From assembly GCF_034047335.1 (NCBI RefSeq), contig NZ_CP139137.1:4148179-4212178 (forward strand): a stretch of DNA of 64,000 nucleotides, given 5' to 3'. This DNA is from Chryseobacterium sp. JJR-5R (GTDB lineage: Bacteria > Bacteroidota > Bacteroidia > Flavobacteriales > Weeksellaceae). The translations under genes were made by a program, and so were the position numbers. The notes below the pieces were generated by a model, which had not been told where the DNA came from, did not search any database, and was given only the letters and a program-made list of their open reading frames with translations. This document shows, in pieces, positions 8,192 through 16,302 of this stretch (position 1 is the first letter of the stretch; every line of letters starts with the position of its first letter).

Positions 8192-8929
8192 ATGAAAGCC
8201 TATATTCAGACTGATAAAGATGGTGAGTTCTATAATATTAATGCTTTTGTAGCTTTCGAGGGCTTCAGAAATTTTGGCTATGAAACCGGGAATTTTGTCA
8301 ATGCAGACGAAATTTCAGATGACAATCCTGAGAATATATTAGTCGGCGGCATTGGAAATGTAAGGAAAAGGCTTAAAAACCTGAATATAGCCCGTACTGA
8401 TAAAGAAATAGATTATCCTGAAGAATTAAAGCCGTTTTTAAAAAGAAAAGTATGGGAATCCACTGTCAATACCATTTTTAAGGATAAAAACAGCCGGAAT
8501 ATCTTCATTAAGCCCAAAACCGAGACCAAATTATTTGCTGGAAAGGTCATCAGACATGAAATGGATTTCCTGGGATTGATTGATCAGGAAAAAGATACAG
8601 AAATCTGGTGCTCAGAACGTATTGACTTTAAAACGGAATGGCGCTGTTTCATCCGGTATAAAGAAATCCTGGATATCAGAAGGTACAAAGGCGATTGGGA
8701 TACGAAATTAGACGTAAAAACGGCAGAAGATGCCATTGAGCGGTTTACCTCTCAGCCCAATTCATATGCCTTGGACTTTGGTATTACCGGAAATAATGAA
8801 ACCGTATTGATAGAAGTGAATGACGGGCATTCACTGGGGACATACGGAATTTCATCTGCCCATTATGCAAAATTCCTTTCCGCAAGGTGGAGCGAATTAA
8901 CCCATACAGAAGATTACTTAAACTTTTAA
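8192..8929 (+). CDS. ATP-grasp domain protein (DUF4343-like)
   Basis: The 245-aa soluble protein has an ATP-grasp layout: NIFIKPKTETKLFAGKV as the ATP lysine and small loop region, WCSERIDFKTEWRCFIRYKE, and the C-terminal metal-binding block ALDFGITGNNETVLIEVNDG, whose Asp and Glu/Asn would bind magnesium. Such enzymes usually ligate a carboxylate to an amine or thiol through an acyl phosphate. The substrates cannot be inferred. It sits 9 bp after the SpmAB fusion and 15 bp before a small helical protein, forming a probable three-gene operon. Confidence 0.75.
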   Translation: MKAYIQTDKDGEFYNINAFVAFEGFRNFGYETGNFVNADEISDDNPENILVGGIGNVRKRLKNLNIARTDKEIDYPEELKPFLKRKVWESTVNTIFKDKNSRNIFIKPKTETKLFAGKVIRHEMDFLGLIDQEKDTEIWCSERIDFKTEWRCFIRYKEILDIRRYKGDWDTKLDVKTAEDAIERFTSQPNSYALDFGITGNNETVLIEVNDGHSLGTYGISSAHYAKFLSARWSELTHTEDYLNF

Positions 8930-8944
8930 TTCAAAATATATTAT

Positions 8945-9340
8945 ATGATTACTGATAAAGAATTTACGTTGCGCCTGATCCGCCAGCTGACCCAGGCACT
9001 GGAAAAACTGATCCTTGATAAGCCTGAAGAAAGCCTGATGCAGAAAGAGCTGGATTTCGATTCCTTAATGAAGGATATTTTTAAAATGGATTTTACTGAA
9101 ATTTCCTCAAAATCCAAAGAAGAACTTATTGAAATGGTTAATGAAAGACAGGAAAGGGACCATAAGGATTATTATGAAATGCTGGGAAACCTTTTCTATT
9201 TTACCGGCAGGCAGAATAACAATACAGACTGGTTAGACAAATCAAAAACATGTTATGAACTGTACCTGCAGACCAGCGGAATTTTTGCGCTTCCGGTGAT
9301 CAACAGGATTAATGAAATAAAAAAAGCACTTGAATCATAA
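8945..9340 (+). CDS. Small helical protein of unknown function (possible DUF6483-like)
   Basis: This 131-aa charged, predominantly alpha-helical protein has no signal peptide or membrane helix. The N-terminus (DKEFTLRLIRQLTQALEKLI) and the following SLMKDIFKMDF resemble the helical pattern I associate with DUF6483 proteins, but this is weak. It is the last gene of the unit starting at 6779, and a hairpin overlapping its stop codon may terminate that unit. No function is assigned. Confidence 0.6.
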   Translation: MITDKEFTLRLIRQLTQALEKLILDKPEESLMQKELDFDSLMKDIFKMDFTEISSKSKEELIEMVNERQERDHKDYYEMLGNLFYFTGRQNNNTDWLDKSKTCYELYLQTSGIFALPVINRINEIKKALES

Positions 9341-9358
9341 AGTAAATAAAGTGCTTTT
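9322..9358. terminator. Shared terminator-like hairpin between convergent genes
   Basis: Arms AAAAGCACTT (9322-9331) and AAGTGCTTTT (9349-9358) pair perfectly around a 17-nt loop containing the stop codon of the gene at 8945. A/T flanks on both sides fit termination in both directions. Confidence 0.6.
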
Positions 9359-9363
9359 AAATT

Positions 9364-10245
9364 TTAGAAGGTAATTTTATAGGTTCCGGTGGAAGATACA
9401 CCGGACTTTTCCGCTTTTACGTATCTTTTTACCCATGAAACGGCGGTTGATGCGATGCACGGATCGGCTGTACCGCCTGATCTTCTTGCGGAAACTACAT
9501 TTCCTGCCTTATCTACCGTATAAGCTACCGTAATGGTTCCGCTTGCCGTACAGCTGTTGGCCGGCTGAGAACCGCCTCGGCCCATGGTCCCGGGAATAAA
9601 CCCGACCAGCTTGCGGTCGATTCCCACTTTGCTGTCGCCATTCCCGTCACCGCCTAACGGATCCCCGGCATTTCCGATTCCGTCGCCGTCGCCCTGGCTT
9701 CCGGCTTTGGTGCCTCTACCCCTGATCAGGTTGCCGATTGCTGCCGTGCCTTTACCGTCCCCGTTTCCGGTTTTTGAATTGGCCGTTGCCGCACCGGATT
9801 TTTTTGAAGTTTTGGAAGCACTTGTGCTGGCCGTTGATTTTTTATTCTCTTTTGATTCTTCTTTTTTAGGAACCGTAACTTTAGCATTATTCCCGGTAAT
9901 GATCTTATCTTTAGCCTCGGATTTCTTGGTTTCCGGCTGAGGCTGGGGTTCAATCACTGTTTTTGTTTCCGGAACAGCCGCTTCTAAAGGGTCCGGAGTA
10001 ATTTCTGACGGTGCTGCCAGGCTTCCCGGCTGGTCAGCCGGCTCCTCCGCTCCGTTTCCGTTCCTGTTGTCCCCGAAGTTCACCAGCATGGTCGTGATCA
10101 CTTCCGGCTCCTGCCCCTGAGGCTTCGGCTTTAATTTATATAAAAAAACAAACAGCAGGATGGCAGACCATATCAGGACAGAAAGCAGCGCGCTTTTTAT
10201 CCGGTCTCTGTTCTGTTCATTCTTACCTATACTATCGCTTCTCAT
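9364..10245 (-). CDS. TonB-like energy transducer with a Gly/Asn-rich linker
   Basis: The 293-aa protein has one N-terminal transmembrane anchor (SALLSVLIWSAILLFVFLY, about residues 18-36), a long Pro/Glu/Lys then Gly/Asp/Asn-rich periplasmic linker (residues about 45-210), and a C-terminal TonB-type domain of about 60 residues (GTITVAYTVDKAGNVVSARR through TGTYKITF). TonB proteins transmit proton-motive energy from ExbB-ExbD to outer-membrane receptors, of which two are in this window. It is the last gene of exbB-exbD-tonB, 37 bp after exbD. The C-terminal domain has two cysteines (NSCTASG, DPCIAS), unusual for TonB and possibly a periplasmic disulfide. Confidence 0.82.
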   Translation of the reverse strand: MRSDSIGKNEQNRDRIKSALLSVLIWSAILLFVFLYKLKPKPQGQEPEVITTMLVNFGDNRNGNGAEEPADQPGSLAAPSEITPDPLEAAVPETKTVIEPQPQPETKKSEAKDKIITGNNAKVTVPKKEESKENKKSTASTSASKTSKKSGAATANSKTGNGDGKGTAAIGNLIRGRGTKAGSQGDGDGIGNAGDPLGGDGNGDSKVGIDRKLVGFIPGTMGRGGSQPANSCTASGTITVAYTVDKAGNVVSARRSGGTADPCIASTAVSWVKRYVKAEKSGVSSTGTYKITF

Positions 10246-10282
10246 CTTTACATGATCTTACCGGATCTTCCGGATTGATTGG

Positions 10283-10681
10283 CTATTTATCTTTAACGGT
10301 TGCAATGGCAATGTTAAACTTATGTTTTTCAGCAATTTCCATCGCAAAAACCACGTCTTTATGCATCGTGTTTTCATCTGCCCGGATGGTAAAGGACTTA
10401 TTGGTCTGGCCGGCAAGCTTATTCACTACCACCTGCTCTAAGTCTCCTTTATTCACAGGACTGTCATCTACAAAATAAGATCCGTCCGGCTTGATGCTTA
10501 CGGTAAGCGGATTCGGAATGTTGTCATCAACAGCCCCTGTTTTTGGCAGCTTTACATCAATCGCGCTCTGGTTGGCTGCAGAGGAGGTGATCATAAAGAA
10601 GATCAGCATCAGCAGGATAACGTCTGTCATCGCAGCTAAACTGAATTCCGGGCGGGCTTTATTTTTTCTCTGAATCTTCAT
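10283..10681 (-). CDS. exbD: ExbD/TolR-family biopolymer transport protein
   Basis: The 132-aa protein has a basic cytoplasmic start (MKIQRKNKARPEFSLAAMTD), a single transmembrane helix (VILLMLIFFMITSSA) preceded by the proton-carrying Asp of MTDVILLML, and a periplasmic ExbD domain ending EKHKFNIAIATVKDK. ExbD is the ion-conducting partner of ExbB. The exbB gene lies 7 bp upstream and the TonB-like gene is downstream, so the whole TonB motor is encoded together. Confidence 0.9.
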   Translation of the reverse strand: MKIQRKNKARPEFSLAAMTDVILLMLIFFMITSSAANQSAIDVKLPKTGAVDDNIPNPLTVSIKPDGSYFVDDSPVNKGDLEQVVVNKLAGQTNKSFTIRADENTMHKDVVFAMEIAEKHKFNIAIATVKDK

Positions 10682-10688
10682 TGAAATA

Positions 10689-11396
10689 TTATAAAGGTTT
10701 GTTGATTAAATCTAGAAATTCACCGGACATATTCTGTGCTTTCAGAACAAACTTATCAATCCTCGTTAAAAGGATATTGTAGAAAAAGTTCGCCGGAATG
10801 GCTACGGCCAGACCGACTGCCGTCTGTCCCAATGCCGTATAGATTCCTTCGGAAAGCGTTTTCGGGGAGAAAGCCCCTTCCATATTGGATAAATCAAAGA
10901 ATGCAATAATCATCCCGATTACGGTCCCCAAAAGCCCGAGCATCGGAGCAATACTGGGTACTACGGCCAAAAGGTTCAGGTTTTTTTCCATATTTGCCAC
11001 TTCAACCTGTGCCTGGGATTCCATGGCGCTGACAATATCAGAAACCGGCCGCCCCAGTCTTGAAATTCCTTTCTCCAGGATTCTTCCTTCCGGCGAATTC
11101 TGCCTTTTACAGTAATCTGCTGCAGATTCAATCTTCCCTTCTTTGATAAAATCTTCAATGTTATTCATGAAATCGGCATCGGTTTTTGAGGTGACCCTTT
11201 TGATGAAGAAAAACCGCTCAAAGAAAAGATAGACCGAGAATATCCCCAGTAACAATACTGTAACCATTACTATTTTTGCGAATATTCCTCCGTGAAACAT
11301 AATTTCCCAGAATGAAAATACTTTCTTGGGAGCCTCTGCCACCGCAGATGTTGTAACCTGTGCGAATAAAATCTGAGTAAGTTCCGTTAACAGCAT
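10689..11396 (-). CDS. exbB: ExbB/TolQ/MotA-family proton channel protein
   Basis: The 235-aa protein has three membrane helices: residues about 33-56 (IFAKIVMVTVLLLGIFSVYLF), 140-165 (AVVPSIAPMLGLLGTVIGMI) and 180-205. The family signature APMLGLLGTVIGMI and the downstream GIYTALGQTAVGLAVAIPA are clear. The N-terminal segment before helix 1 (TELTQILFAQVTTSAVAEA) is longer than in E. coli ExbB, as is common in Bacteroidota. It is the first gene of the operon and has a -7 box 31 bp upstream. Confidence 0.9.
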   Translation of the reverse strand: MLLTELTQILFAQVTTSAVAEAPKKVFSFWEIMFHGGIFAKIVMVTVLLLGIFSVYLFFERFFFIKRVTSKTDADFMNNIEDFIKEGKIESAADYCKRQNSPEGRILEKGISRLGRPVSDIVSAMESQAQVEVANMEKNLNLLAVVPSIAPMLGLLGTVIGMIIAFFDLSNMEGAFSPKTLSEGIYTALGQTAVGLAVAIPANFFYNILLTRIDKFVLKAQNMSGEFLDLINKPL

Positions 11397-11426
11397 TAAT
11401 ATGTATTTTTATAAAAGTTGTAACGA

Positions 11427-11434
11427 CAAATGTA
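11427..11434 (-). promoter_or_regulatory. Promoter -7 box (TACATTTG) of exbB-exbD-tonB
   Basis: CAAATGTA on the plus strand reads TACATTTG on the minus strand, an exact TAnnTTTG, 31 bp before the exbB start. No clear -33 TTG is seen. Confidence 0.6.
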
Positions 11435-11570
11435 ATGGAATATTATGAAATGTTCTCTTAAAAATTGCTTAAAAACCACTTAAAATCTATTATTACCCAA
11501 AACAGCAAATTTCTCTTCAAACCGTTTTTGAAAAGAAATTACTTGTATAAATTATCTGGAGAAAGACTTT

Positions 11571-12032
11571 TTAGTCTTCGTCTACCACAATATCATCCTG
11601 CTTGAATTCACATTTCAGCCTGAAAGGAATCGGGGTGTCTGATCCGGTATAGAAATCATCAATGGTGCCTTTCCAGATTACCTGGAGCACATCTTCTTCG
11701 TTTTTTTCAAACTGGAGCTCATTATCATAAATAAAAGCATCTTCATCATCAAACAGATCCACTTCGGTAAAAGTATCTTCGTCTGAATCGTTGATCCTGA
11801 TGGTTTTCCCTTCTATTTCACCTGATTCCAGGGGGAAATCAAAAACTTCAAGTGAAAGTTGCGGAAAGTTGTACTGCAGAGAATCATCATCTACATGATC
11901 CAGGCTGTCATCCGTAATTATTTCAACCTCTAATAAATGCTGCTGGTTGCTGTAAACCGCTTTACAATAAGTGTTTCTGATATTGTACTTTAGCGTTTCC
12001 TCCGGATGGTAAATTTTTAAAATCCCTTTCAT
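11571..12032 (-). CDS. Small acidic protein of unknown function
   Basis: The 153-aa protein is very acidic, with runs such as DSDEDTFTEVDLFDDEDAF, and is predicted to be mostly beta structure with no signal peptide or membrane helix. I do not recognise a family. It is a single-gene unit with a perfect -7 box 49 bp upstream, and is separated from exbB by a 174-bp AT-rich gap. The predicted high negative charge and the probable cytoplasmic location are all the sequence supports. Confidence 0.65.
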   Translation of the reverse strand: MKGILKIYHPEETLKYNIRNTYCKAVYSNQQHLLEVEIITDDSLDHVDDDSLQYNFPQLSLEVFDFPLESGEIEGKTIRINDSDEDTFTEVDLFDDEDAFIYDNELQFEKNEEDVLQVIWKGTIDDFYTGSDTPIPFRLKCEFKQDDIVVDED

Positions 12033-12080
12033 TATTTCTTAAAAAAGAACTGTAATACTATGATTGTTAAACGTTTTCAA

Positions 12081-12088
12081 CAAAGATA
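12081..12088 (-). promoter_or_regulatory. Promoter -7 box (TATCTTTG) of the acidic protein gene
   Basis: CAAAGATA on the plus strand is TATCTTTG on the minus strand, an exact TAnnTTTG, 49 bp before the start at 12032. Confidence 0.6.
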
Positions 12089-12210
12089 AACAATAGATTG
12101 AATGTGAAAAATTTTTTGAAAATTATTTTTAAAAAATAATTGATAATTTAAAATAGCCTTGCTTAAAGAGTATTTTAAAGATAGCAACCTTAAACTTCAG
12201 AATTTTATTT

Positions 12211-12297
12211 CAGGAGCTGTTTCCCGCTATCCACTCTTACTCCTCGCACAGCCGCTTCTGCCTCTCCTGCTGTGGGGTAACCGTTTCTATCGGGGCT
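12211..12297 (-). ncRNA. Flavo-1-like structured RNA element, copy B
   Basis: Read on the minus strand, this element starts AGCCCCGATAGAAACGG and ends near GCGGGAAACAGCTCC, matching copy A at 6561-6646 over both ends. The terminal stem pairs AGC with GCU and CCCG with CGGG around an AAACA bulge. The middle forms CACAGC/GCTGTG, a different stem from copy A. It lies between divergent genes (12032 leftward, 12496 rightward) and has no obvious own TAnnTTTG box. Assignment to Flavo-1 is from memory of the family and unverified. Confidence 0.6.
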
Positions 12298-12467
12298 AAA
12301 AAAGTGGACTGTACATAAAAATTAATCCCGTACCATTTACTTTAAACCATATCATCACGAAATTTCAGAAAAGATTTCGCGGACTTATCAGAGGCAGAAT
12401 TTTTTGCGGCATTGAGAAAATCAGAGCTAAAAAATAATCTTTGCCTTTTTATTATTGTTTTAATATT

Positions 12468-12475
12468 TACATTTG
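12468..12475 (+). promoter_or_regulatory. Promoter -7 box (TACATTTG) of the DUF885 gene
   Basis: An exact TAnnTTTG lies 20 bp before the ATG at 12496. Confidence 0.6.
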
Positions 12476-12495
12476 CCTCACAAATATTCTGAAAA

Positions 12496-14292
12496 ATGAA
12501 AAGCATTGTATCGAAAAGTATTCTGGGTTTAGGTTTAGTAGCAAGTCTTATTTCCTGCAAAAAATCAGATTCCCCTTTAACAAAAGTGACCCCTTCCAAC
12601 CTGGATTCCATAGCTTCCAATTATTATGAGCAGTATCTGAAGATGTACCCTCTGGAAGCAACTTCACAGGGCGATTTAAGATACAATGACCAGCTTCCGA
12701 TTACCATTGACAAAGATTTTATTTCCGGGGAAGTGGCGTTTTATCATTCCGTACAGAAACAGCTTGAGAATGTTGATTATAAAAACCTTCCGGATGAGAA
12801 AAAAGTAATCTATGATGTACTGGACTATACCTTAAAAGATAAGATTGAAGCCTATGCCTATCATCCGGAATACATTCCGTTTACACAGTTTGGCGGCCTC
12901 CCGCTGACTTTTCCGCTGTATGGAAGCGGCCAGGGAAGCCAGCCGTTCAAAACCGAAAAAGATTACGGCGACTGGATGAAGAGAATGGAGAAATTCCCGG
13001 ACTGGATGAATGCGGCAGCTGATAATTTCCGCGAAGGCATCAACAGTAAAATAGTGCTGCCTAAGAAACTGGTGGTTAAAATGATCCCGCAGATGAGAGC
13101 GGAAGAAATTACATCAGCCGATCCCGATAAAAATATTTTTTACGGACCGATTAACAATTTCCCGAAGGATTTCACCAAAGAGCAGAAAGAAAGGCTTACA
13201 GCATCTTACAAAGAGGTGATTACCAAAAAAATTATTCCGGCCTATATCCAAATGGGCGATTTCCTGGAAAAGGAATACCTGCCGAAGGCCCGTGATACGG
13301 ACGGTTACAACAGCCTGCCGAACGGAAAAGAAATCTATCAGTTTTACGTAAAAAGCTGGACAACCACCAACCAGTCTCCCGAAGCCATCAATAAAACCGG
13401 GCTGCAGCAGGTTGCCATGCTCCGTGCAGAAATGGAAAAAGTAAAGCAGCAGGTAGGCTTTACCGGAACGCTGGAAGAATTTATCAGCTTTGTAAAAACA
13501 GATCCGAAGGCCATGCCGTATACCACCTCAAAAGAAGTGATGGACGCATTTAACGGGATTCTGGCGAAAATTACCCCAAAGCTGAAAACCATGTTTTCCG
13601 TTACCCCGAAAACAAAATTTGAGATCCGCCAGACTGAAAAATTCAGAGAGGCCAGTGCCAGCGCAGAATATATCCAGGGAACCCCTGACGGGAAAAGGCC
13701 GGGCATTTTTTATGTTCCGCTTCCTGATCCTGCGAAATTCAATGTCACTTCAGGAATGGAATCGCTTTTCTTACATGAAGCCATTCCGGGACATCACTAT
13801 CAGGTTTCTCTTCAGCAGGAAAACACGGAACTTCCGAAATTTATGAGATTCGGCTGGTTCGGTGCTTATGGTGAAGGCTGGGCGCATTATTGTGAGACGC
13901 TGGGTCCTGAATTCGGCTTATATACCGATCCTTACCAGAAAATGGGCTATCTGAGCGACCAGATGCTGAGGGCCGTACGATTGGTTGTGGATACCGGCCT
14001 ACACACCGGAACCATGAAAAGAGAGGAAGCCATTAAATATTTCCTGAGCAATATCGCTTATGACGAAGCCGGCGCAACCGCAGAAGTGGAACGGTATATG
14101 GCCATGCCGGGACAGGCCTTGGGCTACAAAATCGGTTCCCTGAGAATCCGTGAGCTGCGGGAAACATACCAGAAGGAACTTGGGAAAAAGTTCAGCCTGG
14201 CCAAGTTTCATGATGAAGTATTAAGCCAGGGATGCCTTCCGTTGGATGTGCTGAACAGGAAAATGGATCTTTGGGCGAAGAAACAGAAATAA
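12496..14292 (+). CDS. DUF885-family lipoprotein, probable metallopeptidase
   Basis: The 598-aa protein has a lipoprotein signal peptide (SILGLGLVASLISCKKSDSP, Cys at about residue 21) and the DUF885 body. The zinc-peptidase-like motif HEAIPGHHYQ is at about residues 426-435, followed by the conserved WFGAYGEGWAHYCETLG and the C-terminal AMPGQALGYKIGSLRIREL. The arrangement HExxxGH with a downstream Glu resembles gluzincin peptidases related to M32; substrates are unknown. Length is typical for the family. The protein should be anchored in the periplasm or at the cell surface. It is monocistronic with its own promoter. Confidence 0.87.
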   Translation: MKSIVSKSILGLGLVASLISCKKSDSPLTKVTPSNLDSIASNYYEQYLKMYPLEATSQGDLRYNDQLPITIDKDFISGEVAFYHSVQKQLENVDYKNLPDEKKVIYDVLDYTLKDKIEAYAYHPEYIPFTQFGGLPLTFPLYGSGQGSQPFKTEKDYGDWMKRMEKFPDWMNAAADNFREGINSKIVLPKKLVVKMIPQMRAEEITSADPDKNIFYGPINNFPKDFTKEQKERLTASYKEVITKKIIPAYIQMGDFLEKEYLPKARDTDGYNSLPNGKEIYQFYVKSWTTTNQSPEAINKTGLQQVAMLRAEMEKVKQQVGFTGTLEEFISFVKTDPKAMPYTTSKEVMDAFNGILAKITPKLKTMFSVTPKTKFEIRQTEKFREASASAEYIQGTPDGKRPGIFYVPLPDPAKFNVTSGMESLFLHEAIPGHHYQVSLQQENTELPKFMRFGWFGAYGEGWAHYCETLGPEFGLYTDPYQKMGYLSDQMLRAVRLVVDTGLHTGTMKREEAIKYFLSNIAYDEAGATAEVERYMAMPGQALGYKIGSLRIRELRETYQKELGKKFSLAKFHDEVLSQGCLPLDVLNRKMDLWAKKQK

Positions 14293-14351
14293 AACTGTTA
14301 ATAGATTTACCATATGCCACTCAATTTTATATTTAACAACAAACAACTCTA

Positions 14352-15104
14352 TTGATCCCTATAATCAGAAAACTATTATTTATGGCAGCTTTTTTACTGT
14401 CTCTTCAGTCTTTTGGGCAAGAAGTAGATTGTGAAAAACTTTATAATGAAGCTAAAGAAAAATTTGAAAAGAATTTTGGAGATGCTTCAGATGTAGATTA
14501 TTCCGGATTGGGTAAAACCATTCTGGAAAATCTTAATATGAGTAAGTTTACAGAAAAAAATCTGGTCTTGTATGTCAGCAATATTATAGAATACTGCCCT
14601 TCCGGCATTCCAAAAAATCCTTGCAGAATATTTAAAGATACTGCATATCGATTTAATGAAGAAAGATTGTGGACTTCTGATCAGATCCTGACTCTGCGGG
14701 AAAAAACAAAAAAAAATATCATTCCGGTAAACAATCAGAATTTCTTTACAGAACAAGACCGTTTTTACAGTCAGTTTAAAATTAAGAACTTTAAAAAAGG
14801 GATTCAGAAAATGAGCTGGCAAATAAATGACGGTTCAGAACTTACACAAAGAGGCAGATCGTATTATTATTTTCCTTACAAAAATCACGTAAAAGAATTA
14901 ATACTTATGAAAATCTCGACACATAATATATTTTTGGATACAGACACTATGCAAACTATCGTATATCATCCAAATTCTAAAGAAATATATGTTAATTTTA
15001 TTTTTGAAAATGATCCGGCTAAAAATTATGTGCAAACCTGCCGGTACATCGATGATCAATGGAAATTAACGGATTCAGAAAATGGAAATTATAATTCAAA
15101 CTGA
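14352..15104 (+). CDS. Secreted protein of unknown function
   Basis: The 250-aa protein has a probable Sec signal peptide, IRKLLFMAAFLLSLQSFGQE, with cleavage after about residue 23. The TTG at 14352 is preferred because it supplies the basic Ile-Arg-Lys n-region; the ATG at 14382 would give a signal peptide with no positive charge. The mature part is charged, with two early cysteines (VDCEKLYN and CPSGIPKNPCRIF), and predicted alpha/beta. No known domain is recognised. The downstream DinB-like gene starts 5 bp after the stop, so they are likely co-transcribed. Confidence 0.6.
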   Translation: MIPIIRKLLFMAAFLLSLQSFGQEVDCEKLYNEAKEKFEKNFGDASDVDYSGLGKTILENLNMSKFTEKNLVLYVSNIIEYCPSGIPKNPCRIFKDTAYRFNEERLWTSDQILTLREKTKKNIIPVNNQNFFTEQDRFYSQFKIKNFKKGIQKMSWQINDGSELTQRGRSYYYFPYKNHVKELILMKISTHNIFLDTDTMQTIVYHPNSKEIYVNFIFENDPAKNYVQTCRYIDDQWKLTDSENGNYNSN

Positions 15105-15109
15105 TTAAA

Positions 15110-15559
15110 ATGATCATAGAAAGCCTGAAATCCCTTTACACAAGGGATTTAAATAAACTGAAAACAGAAATTGAAGCGTATGAGAATGAGGAAATCCTCT
15201 GGAAAACAGATAAAAACATCTCCAATTCTGCGGGAAACCTGTGTCTCCATCTGGTGGGGAACCTCAACACTTATATCGGAGCCCAGCTTGGAAATTCCGG
15301 ATATGTAAGACAGCGGGATTTAGAATTTTCATTAAAAGATATTCCCCGGCCCGAACTTATTCAACAGATAGAAAAAACGATTGATGTCATCTTTTATTCA
15401 CTTGGCAAAATTACGGAAGAAGATCTCAAAAAAGATTATCCGGGTGAACCGTTAGGATATAAAATGACCACAGAATATTTTCTTATCCATCTGTTCGGGC
15501 ACCTGAATTACCATTTGGGACAGGTCAATTACCACAGGAGGCTGCTGGATGTAGAATAA
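15110..15559 (+). CDS. DinB/DUF1572-family protein
   Basis: The 149-aa protein is a four-helix DinB-type domain. Histidines placed as in the family's metal triad occur in NLCLHLVGNLN, EYFLIHLFGHLNYHLGQVNYHRR. The second and third helices carry the HLxGHLNYHLGQ pattern that characterises the family. Some relatives use a metal for thiol-dependent chemistry, but specificity cannot be assigned. It ends 90 bp before the convergent nth gene; I see no strong terminator there. Confidence 0.78.
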   Translation: MIIESLKSLYTRDLNKLKTEIEAYENEEILWKTDKNISNSAGNLCLHLVGNLNTYIGAQLGNSGYVRQRDLEFSLKDIPRPELIQQIEKTIDVIFYSLGKITEEDLKKDYPGEPLGYKMTTEYFLIHLFGHLNYHLGQVNYHRRLLDVE

Positions 15560-15648
15560 TTTTTCAAATTTCAACTTTTTAACCATCCGGTAATTCCTGA
15601 ATTTTAGCGGCCTCAATGAAGAAAAATTTCATGCCTGCCAGCTAAGCT

Positions 15649-16269
15649 TTATTTTTCAAACAACATCTTTGTAATAAAGTCTTTTTCTCCCCTTCCTCTT
15701 GCCGGAGAATATTCCCTTCCGTAGTAAATAATCTGGAGGTGAAGCTTGTTCCAGACGCTTTCAGGCCAGATGGACTTTGCATCTTTCTCTGTTTCTACCA
15801 CATTTTTTCCGGATGTCAGCTTCCATAGGGTCATCAGCCTGTGAATGTGCGTATCTACGGGAAAAGCGGGAAACCCAAAGCCCTGGCTCATCACCACGGA
15901 AGCCGTTTTGTGCCCGACGCCCGGCAGCGCTTCCAGCTCTTCATAAGTCTGTGGGACTACTCCATTGTGCCTCTCCAGTAAAAGTTCGGCCATTCTCTTA
16001 AGGTTCCTGGCTTTGGTATTCGATAGCCCGATTTCTTTAATCAGCTCCCTGATTTCCTCCACTTCCAGCTCAGCCATCTTTTCAGGTGTCCCGGCTACTT
16101 TAAAAAGATTCGGTGTTACCTGGTTCACTTTTTTATCTGTGGTCTGGGCAGAAAGTGCAACTGCTACCATTAAAGTAAAAGGATTGGTATGGTCCAGCGG
16201 AATAGGAACTTCCGGATACAGTTTCTCTAATTCCTGCTGAACAAGTGCAGCTCTTTGCTTTTTTGTCAT
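15649..16269 (-). CDS. nth: Endonuclease III-family DNA glycosylase without an Fe-S cluster motif
   Basis: The 206-aa protein has the helix-hairpin-helix LPGVGHKTASVVMSQGFG with the catalytic Lys and the catalytic Asp in FPVDTHIHRL, matching E. coli Nth Lys120 and Asp138. It removes oxidised pyrimidines in base excision repair. The C-terminus reads YYGREYSPARGRGEKDFITK and stops where E. coli has its C-x6-C-x2-C-x5-C cluster; the whole protein contains no cysteine. I start at the ATG at 16269 (MTKKQRAAL) because the minus-strand -7 box at 16288-16295 places transcription start downstream of the alternative start at 16290. Confidence 0.92.
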   Translation of the reverse strand: MTKKQRAALVQQELEKLYPEVPIPLDHTNPFTLMVAVALSAQTTDKKVNQVTPNLFKVAGTPEKMAELEVEEIRELIKEIGLSNTKARNLKRMAELLLERHNGVVPQTYEELEALPGVGHKTASVVMSQGFGFPAFPVDTHIHRLMTLWKLTSGKNVVETEKDAKSIWPESVWNKLHLQIIYYGREYSPARGRGEKDFITKMLFEK

Positions 16270-16277
16270 ATAACCGT

Positions 16278-16285
16278 TAAATTTG
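16278..16285 (+). promoter_or_regulatory. Promoter -7 box (TAAATTTG) of bcp
   Basis: An exact TAnnTTTG with a TTG -33 element at 16255-16257 (20-bp spacing), 17 bp before the bcp start. It lies back-to-back with the nth -7 box. Confidence 0.7.
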
Positions 16286-16287
16286 AA

Positions 16288-16295
16288 CAAAATTA
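16288..16295 (-). promoter_or_regulatory. Promoter -7 box (TAATTTTG) of nth
   Basis: CAAAATTA on the plus strand reads TAATTTTG on the minus strand. It is separated by 2 bp from the bcp -7 box and decides the nth start codon. Confidence 0.6.
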
Positions 16296-16302
16296 AAGTA
16301 TT

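Larger units (their letters stand above)
12033..12495. other. 463-bp intergenic region with two promoters and one structured element
   Basis: The region holds the leftward -7 box at 12081-12088, the Flavo-1-like copy B at 12211-12297 and the rightward -7 box at 12468-12475. The remaining sequence is AT-rich and I see no gene in it. Confidence 0.65.

Noticed and set aside
9584..9940. Open frame antisense to the TonB-like gene
   Set aside because: It is a mirror of the Gly/Asn-rich linker and has no start signal or conserved feature.
12342..12620. Possible 92-aa minus-strand protein
   Set aside because: It is antisense to the start of the DUF885 gene and its promoter, with no conserved features.
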